From Legionella sp. (lineage in GTDB: Bacteria > Pseudomonadota > Gammaproteobacteria > Legionellales > Legionellaceae): a DNA stretch of 64,000 nucleotides. Location: positions 107,992 through 171,991 of the forward strand of contig JARLJR010000083.1 of the NCBI GenBank assembly GCA_031291095.1, written 5' to 3'. Position numbers and translations under genes: made by a program. Position 1 is the stretch's first letter. Each line of letters starts with the position of its first letter. Positions 1-8,459 of this stretch are shown here, in pieces. The notes under the pieces are model-generated. The model did no database searches, had not been told where the DNA came from, and worked only from the letters and a program-made list of their open reading frames with translations.

Positions 1-638
1 GCGATGATCTTACCAATATCTTTAGCAAGATTTCTTACTTCTTCTTGAGCATGTGGGTCTGTTCTCTGTTTATAGAATCGAGCAAAGGCTGCTAATGATC
101 CAGTCCAATACCAATTAACAATACAACCCTGTGGGAGGACGAATCGAGCCTGTTCAGGACATACTTCATCTTCAACCATTCGTTCATATAAACGAATTGC
201 TTCATAACAAATATTCATATACTCCAGTAACCAAGAAGTAGAATCGTTATGGACTCCATAAGATCCTTGTTTTTCTTTACCTTCTTCTGGTGCAATACGA
301 AAATGTTCTGGAATGTATAATTCTGGACGTGATTTAATATATCTGCGGGATTCCTCGTTCTCTACAAAACCTTGCTTGTGTTTAAAACATTGTGTTCTGA
401 TTGGAACTGGTGCTGAAACTCTCAATGTGATTGCTGTATGAGCAAACGGAGTCCAGTGGTTATGCTTTGATAGGTATTTAATCAAGCCAGTGTGGCTCTT
501 GCAGCCTAATTCTTTAGCCTCAATAGCATCAATAAACTTTTGTACCTTTTGATCATCAGCAAACGAAACTTTTGCCGCTCGTACTACACTTAAATCACCA
601 CCCATATGGTCGATCAACTCAGCTGCAATTTTAGTCAT
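1..638 (-). CDS. thyX: Flavin-dependent thymidylate synthase ThyX (3' end beyond window)
   Basis: Reading leftward from the ATG at 638 gives about 212 residues with no stop before the window edge, so the C-terminus is missing. The protein contains FKHKQGF followed by ENEESRRY, the phage-type form of the ThyX signature in which the usual R-H-R is K-H-K. ThyX makes dTMP from dUMP with methylene-THF and FAD. It fits the nucleotide-supply genes elsewhere in the window (dCMP deaminase-like, MazG-like). The start overlaps the stop of the upstream 64-residue gene by a few bases, which suggests translational coupling. Confidence 0.85.
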   Translation of the reverse strand, partial: MTKIAAELIDHMGGDLSVVRAAKVSFADDQKVQKFIDAIEAKELGCKSHTGLIKYLSKHNHWTPFAHTAITLRVSAPVPIRTQCFKHKQGFVENEESRRYIKSRPELYIPEHFRIAPEEGKEKQGSYGVHNDSTSWLLEYMNICYEAIRLYERMVEDEVCPEQARFVLPQGCIVNWYWTGSLAAFARFYKQRTDPHAQEEVRNLAKDIGKII

Positions 639-825
639 TCTCTATTTCAACCCCAAATGTTTTAATCTTTTCTACACTTTCATCAATACAACGATTCAAT
701 ATTTCTAACAAAATACTTTTGTTAGGCAAAAATGAATCAACAATATATTGTCTCCATCCATACAAATTATGCAAATCAACAAAGACTGGTTCAACGTCAT
801 CAAGATCATACACAATGTGGGTCAT
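631..825 (-). CDS. Small hypothetical protein between primase and thyX
   Basis: This is a 64-residue acidic protein starting MTHIVYDLDDVEPVF. No domain is recognised. It overlaps primase by 4 bases at its start and thyX by 8 bases at its end, so the three genes look like one translationally coupled unit. It is probably a phage accessory protein made with the replication genes. The coding call rests on tight packing and the lack of a better frame. Confidence 0.6.
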   Translation of the reverse strand: MTHIVYDLDDVEPVFVDLHNLYGWRQYIVDSFLPNKSILLEILNRCIDESVEKIKTFGVEIEND

Positions 826-1850
826 AATCTACTCCATTGATTAAGGGAAATTTGTGCCCTTGGTCCTTTAAATGAATGCTGTAATATTACATCTCTTAAG
901 TCGTTAACCTTGTAACCATCAAGCACCATCTGATTTAAGTCTTTCGACTCAATCTTTTCTGGCCAAATACAAACCCTATAACCCCTATCAATTGCCTTTT
1001 GTATCTTTTTTACTGTCGTTGGACTGCGCCGCTCATTATCATAAACAGCTATCAACCGCTCTTTATTTAGGGTTTCCGTTTTTGATACTAAGTCACCACC
1101 AGCAACTGCAATAGAATTATCTATGAACATTGAGTCGAGTGGACCTTCAAATACAAAGATATCCTTCTTCATATCGACTCGATCCAAACCATATAAAGTT
1201 GGTTTATCCTCATCGAGGGAAATGGTAATGTACTTAACATCTCCAGTTTTTGTAGTGAAAAGTCTACCTTGAAAAGCAAACATTTCTTTATTTTTATTAC
1301 GGAATGGAATAAACAATCTTGGCTTATCAAACTTAAGAGCCTTATCTGAAAATTTATGTGGTATTAATAGGTTTGTATAAGCATAAAACTCTGGGCAGAA
1401 ATATAGGTCTGACCATCTTTCTTCTGGGATTAACCGTTCTGACACATACTCTCGAGCATAATGATCCTTGTCAATAGTTGAGATTCGATCAAGCTTCTCA
1501 AATCGAGTATCAAACAATTTAAGACGTTCAATTTTATCAAACTTTACTTCCTTTTCTTTTTCAAAAGGATGCTTTCCTTCATCCATAAGTTGTTCTTTAC
1601 GAAATTCTCTGTAGGTAGTCTCATCAATATCTCTGATAAGATTTGGAATATTTCGTACTTCACCACAATTATGGCACTTATATGTTAGATTACCTTCATC
1701 CTGATAGATGTATCCACGGGCTTTGCGTTTATCTGTAGCTGAATCTCCACAAAGAGGACAAGAGAAATTCCAAACAGAAGACCCCTTCCGCTTAAAATTC
1801 CTCAGACGAAATGATAGGAGATTGATATATTTGGACTCTATATACGACAT
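822..1850 (-). CDS. 61: DNA primase, T4 gp61-like
   Basis: The 342-residue length equals that of T4 gp61. An N-terminal zinc-binding module is visible with Cys31, Cys34, Cys59 and Cys62 in two CxxC pairs. A Toprim-like region follows (DIFVFEGPLDS) with a later AVYDNERR segment. With the gp41-type helicase at 8641-10011 it would form the primosome that lays RNA primers on the lagging strand. The best Shine-Dalgarno (AGGAG, 1865-1869) is better spaced for an out-of-frame ATG at 1857 than for the primase ATG at 1850; see findings. Confidence 0.9.
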   Translation of the reverse strand: MSYIESKYINLLSFRLRNFKRKGSSVWNFSCPLCGDSATDKRKARGYIYQDEGNLTYKCHNCGEVRNIPNLIRDIDETTYREFRKEQLMDEGKHPFEKEKEVKFDKIERLKLFDTRFEKLDRISTIDKDHYAREYVSERLIPEERWSDLYFCPEFYAYTNLLIPHKFSDKALKFDKPRLFIPFRNKNKEMFAFQGRLFTTKTGDVKYITISLDEDKPTLYGLDRVDMKKDIFVFEGPLDSMFIDNSIAVAGGDLVSKTETLNKERLIAVYDNERRSPTTVKKIQKAIDRGYRVCIWPEKIESKDLNQMVLDGYKVNDLRDVILQHSFKGPRAQISLNQWSRL

Positions 1851-1891
1851 GATTCATTATAACACTCCTTTTATAGAAATCAAGAAGTGTT

Positions 1892-2161
1892 TTAATGAAC
1901 GTTAGTGAAAATTGCAACAATAAAATTCCATGCAGTATGGGTCGAAGTAGCAAAAGAAGAAATAATGAAAAATGCCCCGAATATTGATACCATAAGCCAT
2001 TTAAAGAAGTGGGATGCAACTTTGATAGTGTGAACTAATTCTAGTGCTTCTTTAATGTCGGTAATATCTTGATCTCTTAGTTCCCTAAGAAATTGGACAA
2101 CTTCGTCTGATATGATAACATCATTCTCATCATCACCAACTATTCTTCTTTCCTCGGCCAT
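1892..2161 (-). CDS. Small C-terminally anchored membrane protein
   Basis: An 89-residue protein with a charged N-terminal half (RRIVGDDENDV) followed by one or two hydrophobic segments from about residue 52 (FFKWLMVSIFGAFFIISS). The topology suggests an inner-membrane protein with a cytoplasmic head. A GA-rich ribosome binding site precedes the ATG at 2161. The family is unassigned; a holin-like role is possible but unsupported. Confidence 0.7.
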   Translation of the reverse strand: MAEERRIVGDDENDVIISDEVVQFLRELRDQDITDIKEALELVHTIKVASHFFKWLMVSIFGAFFIISSFATSTHTAWNFIVAIFTNVH

Positions 2162-2170
2162 CTTCTTTTC

Positions 2171-2341
2171 CTAACATTTTGGTGGTGATCTTTTTAAGAC
2201 AACATCCTTTAATCTTTTCTTCTTTTTCATGTTCGGAAATCCGGGTTCCCCCTTCGGTCCTGCGCCTATTCCATCTATATTACCTGATCCAGCATTATTT
2301 ACCGGAACGGCTTCCCCGTCTTCCTTAAAAAACTTTTTCAT
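2171..2341 (-). CDS. 56-residue conserved phage protein with Gly-rich motif
   Basis: This short gene starts at 2341 and ends with TAG at 2171. It contains PVNNAGSGNIDGIGAGPKGE, followed by PGFP and a basic tail (KKKKRLKDVVLKRSPPK). From memory, a similar PVNN-G-G-I-G-GP-GEPG motif occurs in short proteins of T4-like phages. It overlaps the stop of the upstream 144-residue gene by 4 bases (ATGA), a typical coupled arrangement, which supports it being real. Confidence 0.75.
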   Translation of the reverse strand: MKKFFKEDGEAVPVNNAGSGNIDGIGAGPKGEPGFPNMKKKKRLKDVVLKRSPPKC

Positions 2342-2772
2342 ATCTTTCTCAGCTTTCCGATTATAGTTTGGTCCATCGGTTCTAAATCAGTGAAAATAAC
2401 TTCTTCGTTGCCTACCTTGTACAATACATTTGGAAGTATATTAAGCAATATCATAAATGGCTTAATATATCTCATCTGACCCCGTAGCTTCAAAAAAAGT
2501 AACCGGCATAGATGTTCTGCACCAAATACATTGTTCAATATGATTAAGTGATTTAATACTAAACGTTCTTTTAGTTCTTTACCTTCTGAATACTGTGTTA
2601 TTAACTTTTTGATATACCCTATTCGTTTAAGGTCTTCAAAAAACTCTTCTGTAGAATGTGAAATGCCCATATCATAATTATGGGCAGACACAATAATATA
2701 ATTGTCATTAGTCAAATAATCGTTATTCAAAATGTGCTCAATGCTACTCTCTTGACTACATTGTTGACGCAT
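2338..2772 (-). CDS. Conserved T4-like phage hypothetical protein
   Basis: A predicted protein of 144 residues at most. The body (IEHILNNDYLTNDN, then STEEFFEDLKRIGYIKKL, then LNHLIILNNVFG and a hydrophobic C-terminus) resembles a widespread family of unknown function in T4-like phages that sits beside the PVNN-motif protein. The first ATG gives an extra MRQQCSQESS that lies inside the upstream gene (46-base overlap), so the true start may be a few codons later at a non-ATG codon. Confidence 0.7.
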   Translation of the reverse strand: MRQQCSQESSIEHILNNDYLTNDNYIIVSAHNYDMGISHSTEEFFEDLKRIGYIKKLITQYSEGKELKERLVLNHLIILNNVFGAEHLCRLLFLKLRGQMRYIKPFMILLNILPNVLYKVGNEEVIFTDLEPMDQTIIGKLRKI

Positions 2773-3044
2773 CCAACATAAACATAATTACCATCAGTCC
2801 ATATTGAATTTGTTACTACATTTGCAGTCGAAGTTGAATTTGCAGGTGTAGCATTGGTGGAAACAATTAAGTTACCAAATATTACACTTACGTTCGAAAA
2901 AGCAGTAGATAATGGCGCTTGCATAACCGCAGGAACCTGTGTTCCTGATACAATCAAAATTGTATCAGTCTGCAACACCGTATTTTGTGCCGGTACTGCA
3001 GACAACATGATAGCGTCATTGGTTCCATTACTGGAGAATGCCAT
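2727..3044 (-). CDS. Putative small virion or fibre-associated protein
   Basis: A 105-residue protein rich in Ser, Thr, Asn and Val with alternating beta-strand-like segments and almost no charge. This composition is typical of phage decoration, fibre or baseplate surface proteins. It follows a similar-composition gene (3065-3568) and was probably expressed with it from the late-type promoter at 3599-3606. No family is recognised; the virion role is inferred from composition and context. Confidence 0.6.
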   Translation of the reverse strand: MAFSSNGTNDAIMLSAVPAQNTVLQTDTILIVSGTQVPAVMQAPLSTAFSNVSVIFGNLIVSTNATPANSTSTANVVTNSIWTDGNYVYVGCVNNVVKRVALSTF

Positions 3045-3064
3045 TGTATAATCCTCTTAATGAA

Positions 3065-3568
3065 TTACGCGATTGAACCCATAGCGACTAGAGGCTCATA
3101 AGTTACACGGCCAGCTCTTCCGCCCAATGTAATTGTTAGGGTTGCACCAGAACCAGCACCAGTTGTCCAAACCGTAGTTAAGGATGTTAAGTTTGCAATT
3201 CCTTTACCAGGATTCGTTAGGGCTAATGATGCGACGTTACCAGTTCCGTTTGTTACAACGTTTGCAACAGCGTTAACTAAACCACCAGTGAGGGTAACAT
3301 AATCAGTATTAGCATAACCATTACCGGGAGCGTTAGGAGCAATGTTAGTTACATAACCAGTTCCTTGACGAACTAGATTCCAACCAGCAGTACCGGGTGT
3401 TGTTAAAGTAGCTGCAGCGTTAATATCGTAAACACCTTCTGCTTCATTATTATAAAATGAATTTGGTGTTGAATTTTGAAATAGCACTTGACCATTTGCT
3501 GGAGAATTTGCTAAAATTTTGTATTTTGGAGCTGCTGCTGCTGAGTTTGTGTTTGACCAAAGAGGCAT
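3065..3568 (-). CDS. Putative virion structural protein with Gly-Tyr-rich repeats
   Basis: A 167-residue, Asn/Thr/Gly/Ala-rich protein starting MPLWSNTNSAAAAPKYKI. The centre has two related segments (RQGTGYVTNIAPNAPGNGYA and TNPGKGIANLTSL) of the kind seen in beta-rich phage surface proteins. A late-type element lies 31 bp upstream. It may be a head decoration, neck or fibre-associated protein; the exact role cannot be assigned from sequence alone. Confidence 0.65.
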   Translation of the reverse strand: MPLWSNTNSAAAAPKYKILANSPANGQVLFQNSTPNSFYNNEAEGVYDINAAATLTTPGTAGWNLVRQGTGYVTNIAPNAPGNGYANTDYVTLTGGLVNAVANVVTNGTGNVASLALTNPGKGIANLTSLTTVWTTGAGSGATLTITLGGRAGRVTYEPLVAMGSIA

Positions 3569-3598
3569 TATAGTTTTCCTTATTGTTTCCGTTTTTTA

Positions 3599-3606
3599 TA
3601 TTTATT
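3599..3606 (-). promoter_or_regulatory. Late-type promoter element (AATAAATA)
   Basis: Reads AATAAATA on the minus strand, a 7/8 match to the T4 late consensus TATAAATA, 31 bp upstream of the 3065-3568 start. The same variant precedes other head or tail genes here. Confidence 0.55.
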
Positions 3607-3624
3607 TAATTAATTACCGCTATA

Positions 3625-4011
3625 TTATTTCCACGTATCCCAAGTATAACGTGGTGTTTTTGGAGTAGGTTTAGCACCACCAGATGAAACATTTTCTCTA
3701 GCTTTATATCCAGATACAAAAGTTTTAATTTGCTTTGAAGTATCTTTTGGATTTCCTTTAACTCCTTCTCCTTTAATGAGGCCATTTTTAAATTCGTAAC
3801 CATCAGTTTGTGTTTCTAACACAGCTTTTTTAATATTATCAACCACACTTTCACCTAATTTTTTATTGGCGAGCTTAATGCCTTCTTCTCTTCTGTGAGC
3901 CAATTCTTTATGTTTATCGGCTACTTCTGGATCGGAAGAAAATGTTCCCTTAATATAATGCGCTTTACTGGAATGTGATGCTCGTTTTTTGTATCTCTGT
4001 AATACACTATC
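3625..4011 (-). pseudogene. Out-of-frame 3' part of the ART-domain virion protein gene
   Basis: From the four-G run (4011-4014, minus strand) the -1 frame stays open for about 128 codons and reads DSVLQRYKKRASHSSKAHYI, then SSDPEVADKHKELAHRREEG and a C-terminal domain ending YTWDTWK. This is a natural continuation of LKEEQLDEL in the upstream frame, whereas the zero-frame tail in gene 3921-5690 looks like out-of-frame peptide. Either one G is missing or ribosomes shift -1 here. No independent start with a good ribosome binding site was found. Confidence 0.65.
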
Positions 4012-5690
4012 CCCAATTCGTCAAGCTGCTCTTCTTTAAGCTTACGTATTTCTCTCTTTGGATTCTCACCCATTCTTTTTCTCATAATATAACCAGCCAA
4101 ACCGCCATCATCTTTGTCATCGATGATCTTGTCAATCTTCTTGCCTTGCTTGGTTGGCTTCGTAAGAACCTCTCCCTCGTCTACAATAGATTCTTTGATC
4201 TTTCTCATACGGGAAGCAAAGTCAGTTCCTTCTTTTTTCTTTGGTTGTTCTTGTGTATTCTTTGAACGTGGTTCCTCACGAAAATCCTTTTTACTTTCCC
4301 AAGGACGAGCTTCTTGACGTTCTTCTTTTGTTCTGAGAACTTGTTTGATACGATTTTCTGGGACAGCACTTTCATTAACTGGTTTTGTTTTGAAAATTTT
4401 ATTGTTTTTGGTTACGTCAGATACAAGTTTATCATTTGGTTTAGAAACATCAGCAGCATTATTGAAACCAGCATCGGCTTTCTTCCAATCTTTATCAACT
4501 GAATTTTTTGTATTGATGTCTTCTCTAACAATAGCCTTAGCAGCCTTTACCCCACCATGTGGTTTATCTGGAGCAATGACCTTATAACGATCTCTTTTCT
4601 TTGTCTTATCCCATTCAGCAGAATTTAATTCACGCGCCTTTGATAAAGCAGGTGCTTGATGTTCCCCATGTTTTGATATAATCTTGCCTGTTTTCTGGTC
4701 ATAAACAGACCATTCTTCAATTACTAATTCTTCTTGTACTTTTTTAGTTGGTTTTGGTCCTTTAAACTCACCCATATAAGCAAGTTTTCCACCTCTTAAA
4801 TGACGGCAAGGATTTCCACTTCTTTGGCCTTTTTCATCTTTCCAATCAAAATGTGCTTTTCTAGCACTTCTTGCTTCATCATCAGAAGAATATTGATGGT
4901 ATTTCCAAGATTCCTCTAAATAACCATTTTCCATTTTATATTCTTGTTCCTTAACAAGCTTCTGCTCACGAGTCTTTTCTGATTCTTCACCAATCAATTT
5001 TGCAGCATTAATTAATGATTTTGGTAATCCAAAAGTGTTAGTCATTTTTCTTTCCTCGTCAACCATAGCCGGAACTTTATTTACTGGTTCTCTTTTTTTA
5101 ATTGTAATTGAATTAGCGTTATATGGCATATAAACATCATGTTTGGTTGCCATATCCATATTTACCCCACCGTTATATCTCATCCCGTCATATCCTTTTT
5201 TAATTAGGTGTTGACGTGCGCCAGCAGTATTTACACCACCACGGGATAATCCTTTGAATACTTCATGACCCTTTAGGTTTAATTTACCATCTTTAAGGTC
5301 ATTTAATGTCTTATATTTATCCCCACCAACTTTCATTAAACCAGCACCACGAGCAAATCCTTCATGGTCATCTGGAAGAACGTGTTTTAATTTATCACCA
5401 GTAAACTCATGATCTACATCAAAAACATTCTTCATTTTAAGATTTGTGTGATAAACCTGTGGCTCAGTATTAGACTTTCTTGCCATACTTTTTGCATATG
5501 TTTTAGCAACATCAGGATTACTTGTAAAATAACCAACACCGCCACCCATATGATCATTTTCGATACGAGATTTAGACTGGTCAAATTTATCAAATACTTG
5601 CCCAGAACCATGATAAACATTTACGTTTACTGGATTCTGGGTAGTTCCTTTTGAATTAATCCTAGAAATGTCTTCTAGAAGATTAGTCAT
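3921..5690 (-). CDS. Alt-like internal head protein with ADP-ribosyltransferase-like domain, frameshifted
   Basis: Starting at the ATG at 5690 (MTNLLEDIS), the first 200 of 589 residues look like an ADP-ribosyltransferase fold: VYHGSG (about 25-30), GGGVGYFTSNPDVAKTYAKS (49-68) and KKGYDGMRYNGG (164-175). The rest is Lys/Glu-rich with an EEWSVYDQKTG module shared with 52213-52701. T4 Alt is a head-packaged ADP-ribosyltransferase processed by gp21; a similar role is inferred from domain, composition and an (I/L)xE motif (QLDE). The last ~30 residues are probably out of frame (see 3625-4011). The start overlaps the upstream stop. Confidence 0.65.
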   Translation of the reverse strand: MTNLLEDISRINSKGTTQNPVNVNVYHGSGQVFDKFDQSKSRIENDHMGGGVGYFTSNPDVAKTYAKSMARKSNTEPQVYHTNLKMKNVFDVDHEFTGDKLKHVLPDDHEGFARGAGLMKVGGDKYKTLNDLKDGKLNLKGHEVFKGLSRGGVNTAGARQHLIKKGYDGMRYNGGVNMDMATKHDVYMPYNANSITIKKREPVNKVPAMVDEERKMTNTFGLPKSLINAAKLIGEESEKTREQKLVKEQEYKMENGYLEESWKYHQYSSDDEARSARKAHFDWKDEKGQRSGNPCRHLRGGKLAYMGEFKGPKPTKKVQEELVIEEWSVYDQKTGKIISKHGEHQAPALSKARELNSAEWDKTKKRDRYKVIAPDKPHGGVKAAKAIVREDINTKNSVDKDWKKADAGFNNAADVSKPNDKLVSDVTKNNKIFKTKPVNESAVPENRIKQVLRTKEERQEARPWESKKDFREEPRSKNTQEQPKKKEGTDFASRMRKIKESIVDEGEVLTKPTKQGKKIDKIIDDKDDGGLAGYIMRKRMGENPKREIRKLKEEQLDELGIVYYRDTKNEHHIPVKRIILREHFLPIQK

Positions 5691-6936
5691 TTTTAATATA
5701 TCCGTTAGCCTTTTTATAAGCAATTTCTTCTTCAAGTTTCTTAATATATGCGTCTCTTGATGCTTCGCCAATTAATCTACTTGCTTCAATAAGTGCCTCA
5801 GAAGAACCTAGATTCTTGCGTTCATCAATAATCTTAATCTTCTGTTGTGCTTTACGGTCTGACGGAGTTTTCACTAAACTACCTTCCTTATGATCTGCTT
5901 CGATTGTTTCTTCCTCAAAATAAGGTTTGAAAGGAACCTTTGTTGTAATCTTTTTAAGATCGCGTGGGTCGAAATCTCTACGGACCTTATCCTTAATTCT
6001 ATGTTTTGGAACGATTACAGCATTTTTCTTTTCCTTATTTAAAGGATTTCCCTCGTCAATCTGTTCTACACCAGTAACTTCTTCTTCCTCTTTACGAAGA
6101 TTGCCCTTGAACTTAGTTCCGGCATACGTTCCCTTGAAAGTAGCTGATGGATTTAATTCATCCTTTTCTTTCTTTTCACGATACTGAGCAGTGACCTTAC
6201 CACCATCCCCATGCATGGCTTTCTTCCAGTCTTTACTGTCAATACCAGAAGTAACACCAGTTTCAACTTTACGGGGTTTTACCCCACGACTCATAGCCGC
6301 AGCAGCTAGAGCAGCTAATTCTGCCTTACCTGATTCGTCAATCTGTTCTTCTTCCTTAAGCTTCTTGCCTTCGTGTGCATGCTTTTCGAACTTCTTCTTG
6401 CCATATTTCTTTTCACCGATATATGCAGCAAGAGCAGCCGGGTCTTTTACCCCCTTATGGTCTAATTTACCTTCTAGCTTCTTGAAACCAACATACTTTT
6501 CCTCGAGGCTTTCATCTTCCTTGACAGCCTTACGGATTGAATAACCACCACGATTAATAGTGACCATTCTTCTTTCTTGTTGTTTTTCAGGAACCTTAAT
6601 CTTACCACCATTCTGTGCGGCATTATCCCAATCAGTTGCCTTGATCTTAGAATTTGTTCCAGCTCTTACCTGATGTGGTTTAAATCCACCCTTCATAGCA
6701 GCAGCAGCTAGAGCAACCATATCATCCTTTGCAGATTCATCTACATCACCAATACCATTATATTCTTGGTCCTGAATCTCGTCATCATTATTTCCAACGC
6801 CTTGACCGGGAGTTGCTTGAGAATAAGTCTTAGTTAGTTCATCCGTGCCAATTTCTCCAGCACCTGCCTTCTTCTTTGGCTGAACAGATTCTACTAAAAT
6901 ATTACGGATACTTGATTCTATTGATTTGTATAACAT
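5683..6936 (-). CDS. Putative internal head or core protein with duplicated Ala-rich module
   Basis: A 417-residue, highly charged protein. An internal duplication is visible: residues about 74-115 (VALAAAAMKGGFKPHQV... KATDWDNAAQNGGK) match about 207-247 (AALAAAAMSRGVKPRKV... SKDWKKAMHGDGGK). A segment near 147-193 (VGFKKLEGKLDHKGVKDP... YGKKKFEKHAHEGKK) is a module I associate with other phage proteins. QIDE occurs at 198-201 and 292-295, matching the (I/L)xE consensus of T4 prohead protease. Function is inferred as a packaged or core protein; no enzymatic motif is seen. Confidence 0.6.
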   Translation of the reverse strand: MLYKSIESSIRNILVESVQPKKKAGAGEIGTDELTKTYSQATPGQGVGNNDDEIQDQEYNGIGDVDESAKDDMVALAAAAMKGGFKPHQVRAGTNSKIKATDWDNAAQNGGKIKVPEKQQERRMVTINRGGYSIRKAVKEDESLEEKYVGFKKLEGKLDHKGVKDPAALAAYIGEKKYGKKKFEKHAHEGKKLKEEEQIDESGKAELAALAAAAMSRGVKPRKVETGVTSGIDSKDWKKAMHGDGGKVTAQYREKKEKDELNPSATFKGTYAGTKFKGNLRKEEEEVTGVEQIDEGNPLNKEKKNAVIVPKHRIKDKVRRDFDPRDLKKITTKVPFKPYFEEETIEADHKEGSLVKTPSDRKAQQKIKIIDERKNLGSSEALIEASRLIGEASRDAYIKKLEEEIAYKKANGYIKND

Positions 6937-6938
6937 TA

Positions 6939-8129
6939 TTATTTTCCTACTACCGTTGCTACCGTTGCTGGTTTTGATTTTAATCTTGGTTTGATAACTT
7001 TTTCTAATGGCTTCTTATCTGGTTTGCTTCTAGCCTTCGCTGTCGCAGCTTTTGCATCTCTTGCAGCTTCACGTTCTTTTTTATTATTTGACATAATCTC
7101 TTTAGCTTTATTAGCAACCTCGGCCTTTCTCTTGACCGCACGATCCACAGAATGATGTGTCTTTAAACTTTCTTTATCATGTAGATGAGACAAGCTTTCT
7201 TTGTGGCGTTCATCTCTTTTTTCTTTTTGTTTTTTGTCATGATGGGCTTGTGCTGCAGCAGCTTCTTTTTCATGCTTTCCTTTATTCAGATGCGTATGAA
7301 TTTTATGTTCTGCATCGTAAACAGTTCTAGCTGCTAACGAATCACCAAAAACTTCACGAGCCGCACCTGATAGAATGCCGGTACGAATCTGCATCTTTCT
7401 AATAAATGCTTCCGTAAGAAGATCTTCATCTAAAAGATATGCATTTCCACCATTTAAGAAACTATGAACCCGATTGAAAGCAAATTGTTCACAAGTAATC
7501 TTTACATTATCATTCCAAGTATCGACACCACGAAGAAATACTTCAATCAAAATAGATGTTTCTAGTTCGTTCTTCTCTGCAAGAGTTTCTAGTTTATTGA
7601 AAATCTTTGCAGCTTCATTGTTGTTTTCACAAACAGAATGACTTGAGTAATCCCCAACACTTTTAGATCCGCTAATACCTTTAAATGATGGATGATCTGG
7701 TATATCAAGGAGATCACCATAATTATCTTTATAATGTGCTGCAACCAAGTGAGCATCCTTTTTATGTTTAGAAATATACAAATGACTTGCATCACTTGTA
7801 TTGCTATAACCATGATCAAAACACAGTTTATCTTTAATTGTTTGATGTGTTGCATTTTCAGATGGCCAAGCAAACACCCCATGAACTGGATGATAAAGTG
7901 CTCTCATTTCATGATATTTTGATTTATCGACTCCGTGAGAAATCTGAAACGAAGTAGGATTATGTATAACTCCAAAATCTTTATCAAGAACCTTGCCTTC
8001 ACCCAATACTTGGGCTAATGTGCGACCACGAACTTCATCTAAGCGTTCTTTAATCTTTGGTTCAACTTCAACTTCTTTATTAATGAATTTTTTAGACTTC
8101 TTATGTAGAGTCTTTTTAATGAACGCCAT
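6939..8129 (-). CDS. Conserved T4-like phage protein, probable internal virion protein
   Basis: A 396-residue protein. Residues 1-200 look globular; a conserved-looking stretch (TCEQFAFNRVHSFLNGGNAY) lies about residues 211-230. The final 130 residues are Lys/Ala/Glu-rich and probably helical or coiled-coil. It is the first gene after the late promoter at 8194-8201 and sits 2 bases from the next putative internal protein. A virion location is inferred from promoter and neighbours. Confidence 0.6.
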   Translation of the reverse strand: MAFIKKTLHKKSKKFINKEVEVEPKIKERLDEVRGRTLAQVLGEGKVLDKDFGVIHNPTSFQISHGVDKSKYHEMRALYHPVHGVFAWPSENATHQTIKDKLCFDHGYSNTSDASHLYISKHKKDAHLVAAHYKDNYGDLLDIPDHPSFKGISGSKSVGDYSSHSVCENNNEAAKIFNKLETLAEKNELETSILIEVFLRGVDTWNDNVKITCEQFAFNRVHSFLNGGNAYLLDEDLLTEAFIRKMQIRTGILSGAAREVFGDSLAARTVYDAEHKIHTHLNKGKHEKEAAAAQAHHDKKQKEKRDERHKESLSHLHDKESLKTHHSVDRAVKRKAEVANKAKEIMSNNKKEREAARDAKAATAKARSKPDKKPLEKVIKPRLKSKPATVATVVGK

Positions 8130-8160
8130 ATTGGGTTTCCCTTGGGCTAGACCAAATAAA

Positions 8161-8193
8161 AATCACTAGCGGACAATCAAGCCTCTAGTGATT
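8161..8193 (-). terminator. Rho-independent terminator for the helicase-side operon
   Basis: A 9-bp perfect stem (aatcactag, 8161-8169, with ctagtgatt, 8185-8193) followed on the minus strand by TTTTTATT. It would stop transcripts coming from the 8218-11134 side. It directly abuts the late-type promoter. Confidence 0.75.
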
Positions 8194-8201
8194 TATTTAT
8201 A
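8194..8201 (-). promoter_or_regulatory. T4-type late promoter TATAAATA
   Basis: Perfect TATAAATA on the minus strand, 65 bp upstream of the 6939-8129 start. Transcripts starting here would begin inside the first arm of the adjacent terminator hairpin, so they could not fold it. Confidence 0.75.
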
Positions 8202-8217
8202 ACCAAAGTATGTTTGA

Positions 8218-8448
8218 TTATTCTACTGCTTCCATTTCATGTTCCAACAGAAGAACAAAATTATCATCAACGGCTTCTGACGAATACGCCGTTGGTTCCA
8301 ATTCAACCACATAATACCCACTATTAATTTCAATAATAGTTCCAAAAACATCCGTTAACTGGATACCTTTATCTTCAAGGATATCAATATCAGTAGGATA
8401 TTGTTCAAAATACACGCGGACGTTTACTTTATCACCAATTTTAAACAT
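8218..8448 (-). CDS. Small hypothetical protein, SH3-like
   Basis: Starting at 8448 (MFKIGDKVNVRVYF), where an AGGAGAG ribosome binding site is well placed; a longer upstream reading adds an unlikely hydrophobic leader. The 76-residue product has a KxGDxVxV opening and mostly beta-strand pattern (GTIIEI, YYVVELE), as in small SH3-like or KOW-like folds. It lies last in the operon before the terminator. Function is unknown. Confidence 0.7.
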   Translation of the reverse strand: MFKIGDKVNVRVYFEQYPTDIDILEDKGIQLTDVFGTIIEINSGYYVVELEPTAYSSEAVDDNFVLLLEHEMEAVE

Positions 8449-8459
8449 TATATCTCTCC

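Noticed and set aside
5432-5620. Hydrophobic frames inside the ART-domain gene on both strands.
   Set aside because: Shadows of an intact coding frame with better codon pattern.
7589-7882. 97-residue minus-strand frame inside 6939-8129.
   Set aside because: Ile/Met-rich out-of-frame reading of a longer, well-composed gene.
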